This document shows, in pieces, positions 61,100-64,000 of a stretch of 64,000 nt of DNA. The notes beneath the pieces are model-generated. The model was given only the letters and a program-made list of their open reading frames with translations, did no database searches and was not told the origin of the DNA. Source of the DNA: Polytrichum commune (lineage: Eukaryota; Streptophyta; Polytrichopsida; Polytrichales; Polytrichaceae); assembly GCA_950295325.1 (NCBI GenBank), contig OX485803.1, positions 6,946,001 to 7,010,000 on the forward strand, written 5' to 3'. Numbering within the stretch: position 1 is the stretch's first letter; every line of letters starts with the position of its first letter. The position numbers were made by a program, and so were the translations under genes.

Positions 61100-62699
61100 T
61101 TTTTTGTCAACCTTTTCGGATACAGAGCTTTCCATGTTCAGTAAGGGTTTTGGTGTATGTTTGGAGTTTGGGTGGAGGTTTGAATGAAGAACATTAATAT
61201 TGCTTCATCACGGACCAACTATATATATTTAGCACTATCTCGCATTCAAATCCGATGTTTAATCCAATAGCTTTTGATATCACTTTGATGCATTACTACA
61301 CCGATTATCCCAACTAGTGTGTGTGTGTGGGACTAGTTCTTGAATCACACGCTATTTTGTCAAGTCTCAAAATTAACGAGGACTGAAATTTTTACCAAGT
61401 GATGCTAAATTCATGAATACGTGTCCATTTACTGTACACTTCAAGAAAATTAGTGTGTGTTCTAAGGTGCTTGTAGAATAACAAGAAAAAGGTAGAACCG
61501 TGAGGCTTTGTCCTTTACTATGAAAGACTATAATTATAGTTGTCCACTTTGCTCATGCCAATCCATGGCTATTTACTATACCAAACCTTTATTGGATTTT
61601 GTGCACCTTCTTCTCAAATGCAGGTCAAGGATTTTGATATCACCGAATTTTTTAGAATAAATAATCAAGAACTGCCAAAATAACTATAGTTAACTAGATT
61701 TCTTTCAATGCATTTTAGGGAGCATTATAGTTCTATATATACATCTACATCTACATCTACATCTACATATACATCTACATCTACATATACATCTACATCT
61801 ACATATATAATTATAGTTAACATCCACATTAAATAAAGTGGACCAAAAATAACAAGAACAAGTAACGTCCAAGTGTGAACGCAAAGTGGTTAGGAAATTT
61901 GCTCTTGAAACGAAGAAGTTGATGCATAGTCTCTGTCCTACAGACATAGCCAATAAAAAGAATAAAATGCCAACACATCCTAGTCATTGAATAGTGCCAA
62001 GAGGAATAGTGTTGGTACTTTCAGTGAATAGTGTTGCTACGAATAGTATTATTAGTGGAATAGTGTCGGATGAACAATGCTTCCTAGATCTTTTGGTGGT
62101 ACTAATTTCATAGCAAAAAGACATTTAGTACCGTGTTCACTATTAGCCCTCCCTTGCTAATTGGGTAATCAGTATACTTATTATACTCCAAGTAATCCAA
62201 AGTTTTCAATTAGGCATATCAAGTATCTTCCAACATGTGACAACAATATATATAAGTTGGGCAATGGTGTATATGTCAAGTGAATGTATATAATGTATGA
62301 CAATGGGTGACACATGATGTGAAGTGATTTTGTTTTACAAATTGTGAACATTTGATGCATTTTTAAAATCAATTTGGGACAATATAAGGTCCTTGACCCA
62401 TGTTTGAATTGCATGAATGTGCTTCACAAAGTTTACATACAATATGACAATCGTTTTTCTTTCTTATCGGTGTGTGTGTCGGCGTGTGTGCATGCTAGAG
62501 GGTGAAGTATTTCCCATTGCCTATACTTATAATGTTTCCACCTTATCGTCTTCAAACACATCACTTCCAAATTATGGCAACACTTTGAAAATCAACCAAC
62601 GGCATAAATGAAGGAGAGACAACCTACCAATCAGCACTTTACTTTGTTGCCATGTACAAGTCGAATACTTGGAGCACTTGAGGTACGTGGACCTTTTGT
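61100..62699. other. No gene recognised
   Basis: Apart from the hexanucleotide microsatellite and a short GT tract near 61320, nothing was supported. 61300-61340 resembles one end of the nested MITEs at 56.0-56.4 kb. Confidence 0.45.
61735..61808. repeat. Hexanucleotide microsatellite (CTACAT)n
   Basis: Twelve or so CTACAT or ATACAT units in a row. A minus-strand frame across it is only the repeat translated. Confidence 0.9.
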
Positions 62700-63090
62700 G
62701 GTCACTTCTCTTTATCGGACACCTATATTTGAGTGGTTTATGGCGAGGTTTGTAGTTAAGAATGACATGTTAAAAAGACATGTGGTGTGATGAGACTTGC
62801 CTATGTGCTCAAAATCCTGAATTTTGATCATGTTTTACTAAACTTGTGTGTTTAATATGCTTGATAAAACTTGATCAGAGTAAGGGAGAACGGCTCCCAT
62901 TCACGTTGGTGCATAGAACACCAATGCTTGCCATATTTCATTATGCATGCAAATTACTAACTATTGTAGGTTCAATTGTAAACAAATGGGTGGGCCCATG
63001 TGATGGCTTTAGAAGAAAGAAACATCTTCACTGAATTGACCTCTTATAACCTTTGCATCTCAATTCCTATCATGATACTTAAAACAACAA
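62700..63090 (+). repeat. R1 dispersed repeat, copy g
   Basis: It reads CTCTTTATCGGACACCTATA, TTTGAGTGGTTTATGGCGAG, GTTAAGAATGACATGTTAAA, AAAGACATGTGGTGTGATGA and TTTGCATCTCAATTCC. The middle (CAATAATCAACA to CGAGGAAAATGG) is replaced by unrelated sequence. Confidence 0.7.
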
Positions 63091-64000
63091 TACTGTAGGT
63101 TGGTAGTTGGGCTCCCATTGGTCCAACACAATTTTCCCATATACCTTATTATCTTGTTAAAATTGGGTTCATGGTTACTAAAAGAATGTTATTTTCTCTT
63201 GATTTTTTTTAATGATGTTTTTTCATCAAAAATCAACGACTTGTAGGTATGCTAATGAACGCAATTGTGCATTGACTCAATTGTAGAATTTGAGAGGTAA
63301 ACCAGGCCCTTTATACAAGTGGAGTGGAGTAGAGGCCATAACATTGCATGGGATATGTAAATTTGACAAGTTGCTCTGATAGTCCTCTTGTATGTATTTG
63401 TGCATAACCTTCCAACCTCAATTCTTTTGGAGTTGAAATTTGGATTGTGGATTAGTTTTGTTTTTTTTTTGTTTGTTTTTGGTTGAACACAACTCTAGAA
63501 AATTACTCTTTTGTGATCCAAAAATTGGTGATAACAATATTTCTTCATTTCACCTCCTACATCTCGTGGGAAAAACCTATTAAACTTTGTTCATGTCTTG
63601 TGCATAAAGACTTCACATCACATATTCTTTTTTCTGGAGGAGGTGTGTTGTTTGATTTCCTAACATTTTGAAGTTGGATGTTGCTCAAAAATAGAATTCA
63701 TTTTTTTGTGTGCACTTGAGGTGATACGATTAGTTGAGGACATAGATTGAATTCTACATAGTTATATTATTTCATATTGTTCATAGGCGAATTGAAATAG
63801 CTTGACTACAAAATGATGTCCTTATCTTCGTACTATTCTACAATCAATCACAACAAAGCATCCTACTTAATGTTATGAAAGTGGTAATTGCTCCATAGTT
63901 TGGCTATTGTATTAAAAACAAATAAAACAAAATTGAGAAAACATGCCTTGATTTTCCACATACATTTGTCAATTTTTAAAGAATTTGTTTTAGTAGGACT
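63091..64000. other. No feature recognised
   Basis: AT-rich sequence up to the window end. Nothing supported. Confidence 0.5.

Noticed and set aside
60935-61187. Two open frames over the tRNA gene.
   Set aside because: They overlap an intact tRNA-iMet and have no protein signal.
61705-61953. 82-codon minus frame with CRCRCICRCRC-like text.
   Set aside because: It is the translated CTACAT microsatellite.

Overview
The window is nuclear DNA of a land plant: AT-rich, gene-poor, and crowded with decayed transposable elements. The evidence is a plant-type ATP-dependent phosphoenolpyruvate carboxykinase (PEPCK) gene with eleven short GT-AG introns in its coding part, a plant-like initiator tRNA-Met, Tourist-like MITEs flanked by TAA or TTA, Ty3/gypsy integrase relics and a hAT transposase relic. 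The species cannot be fixed from the sequence. Nothing points to a bacterium, an organelle or a virus.

Only two features look intact and functional. The PEPCK gene lies on the minus strand: the coding part runs from 25315 down to 21356, and a probable untranslated first exon and promoter lie near 27.14-27.49 kb. Its twelve coding exons join to 2046 nt (681 codons plus stop) with every junction in frame. A tRNA-iMet(CAT) gene lies at 60996-61067 on the plus strand.

Left part (1-20 kb): a Ty3/gypsy integrase relic occurs twice in opposite orientation (about 1.41-2.55 kb minus, 14.79-15.91 kb plus). Between them are a Tourist-like MITE (5274-5801), a SWIM zinc-finger pseudogene (7720-6582 minus), a 15-bp minisatellite (8.1-8.4 kb), an unrecognised multi-exon pseudogene (about 9.76-10.87 kb plus) and several degenerate tandem arrays.

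Middle part (20-32 kb): the PEPCK gene. Its presumed 5' leader intron is built almost entirely from two sets of tandem duplications (two units of about 360 bp and four of 204-220 bp). Upstream are MITEs, a 1.08-kb MULE-like element with a perfect 9-bp target-site duplication, and a hAT transposase C-terminal relic.

Right part (32-64 kb): no protein gene was recognised. It is a mosaic of MITEs, many in inverted-repeat pairs and some nested in one another, and of dispersed repeats. One family, called R1 here, occurs about ten times across the window on both strands. Two tRNA-like pol III box candidates and the intact tRNA-iMet gene also lie here. No previously undescribed functional system stands out. 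The most unusual items are the R1 family, the MITE-in-MITE structures, MITE termini that are themselves palindromes, the duplicated PEPCK leader and the SWIM pseudogene.
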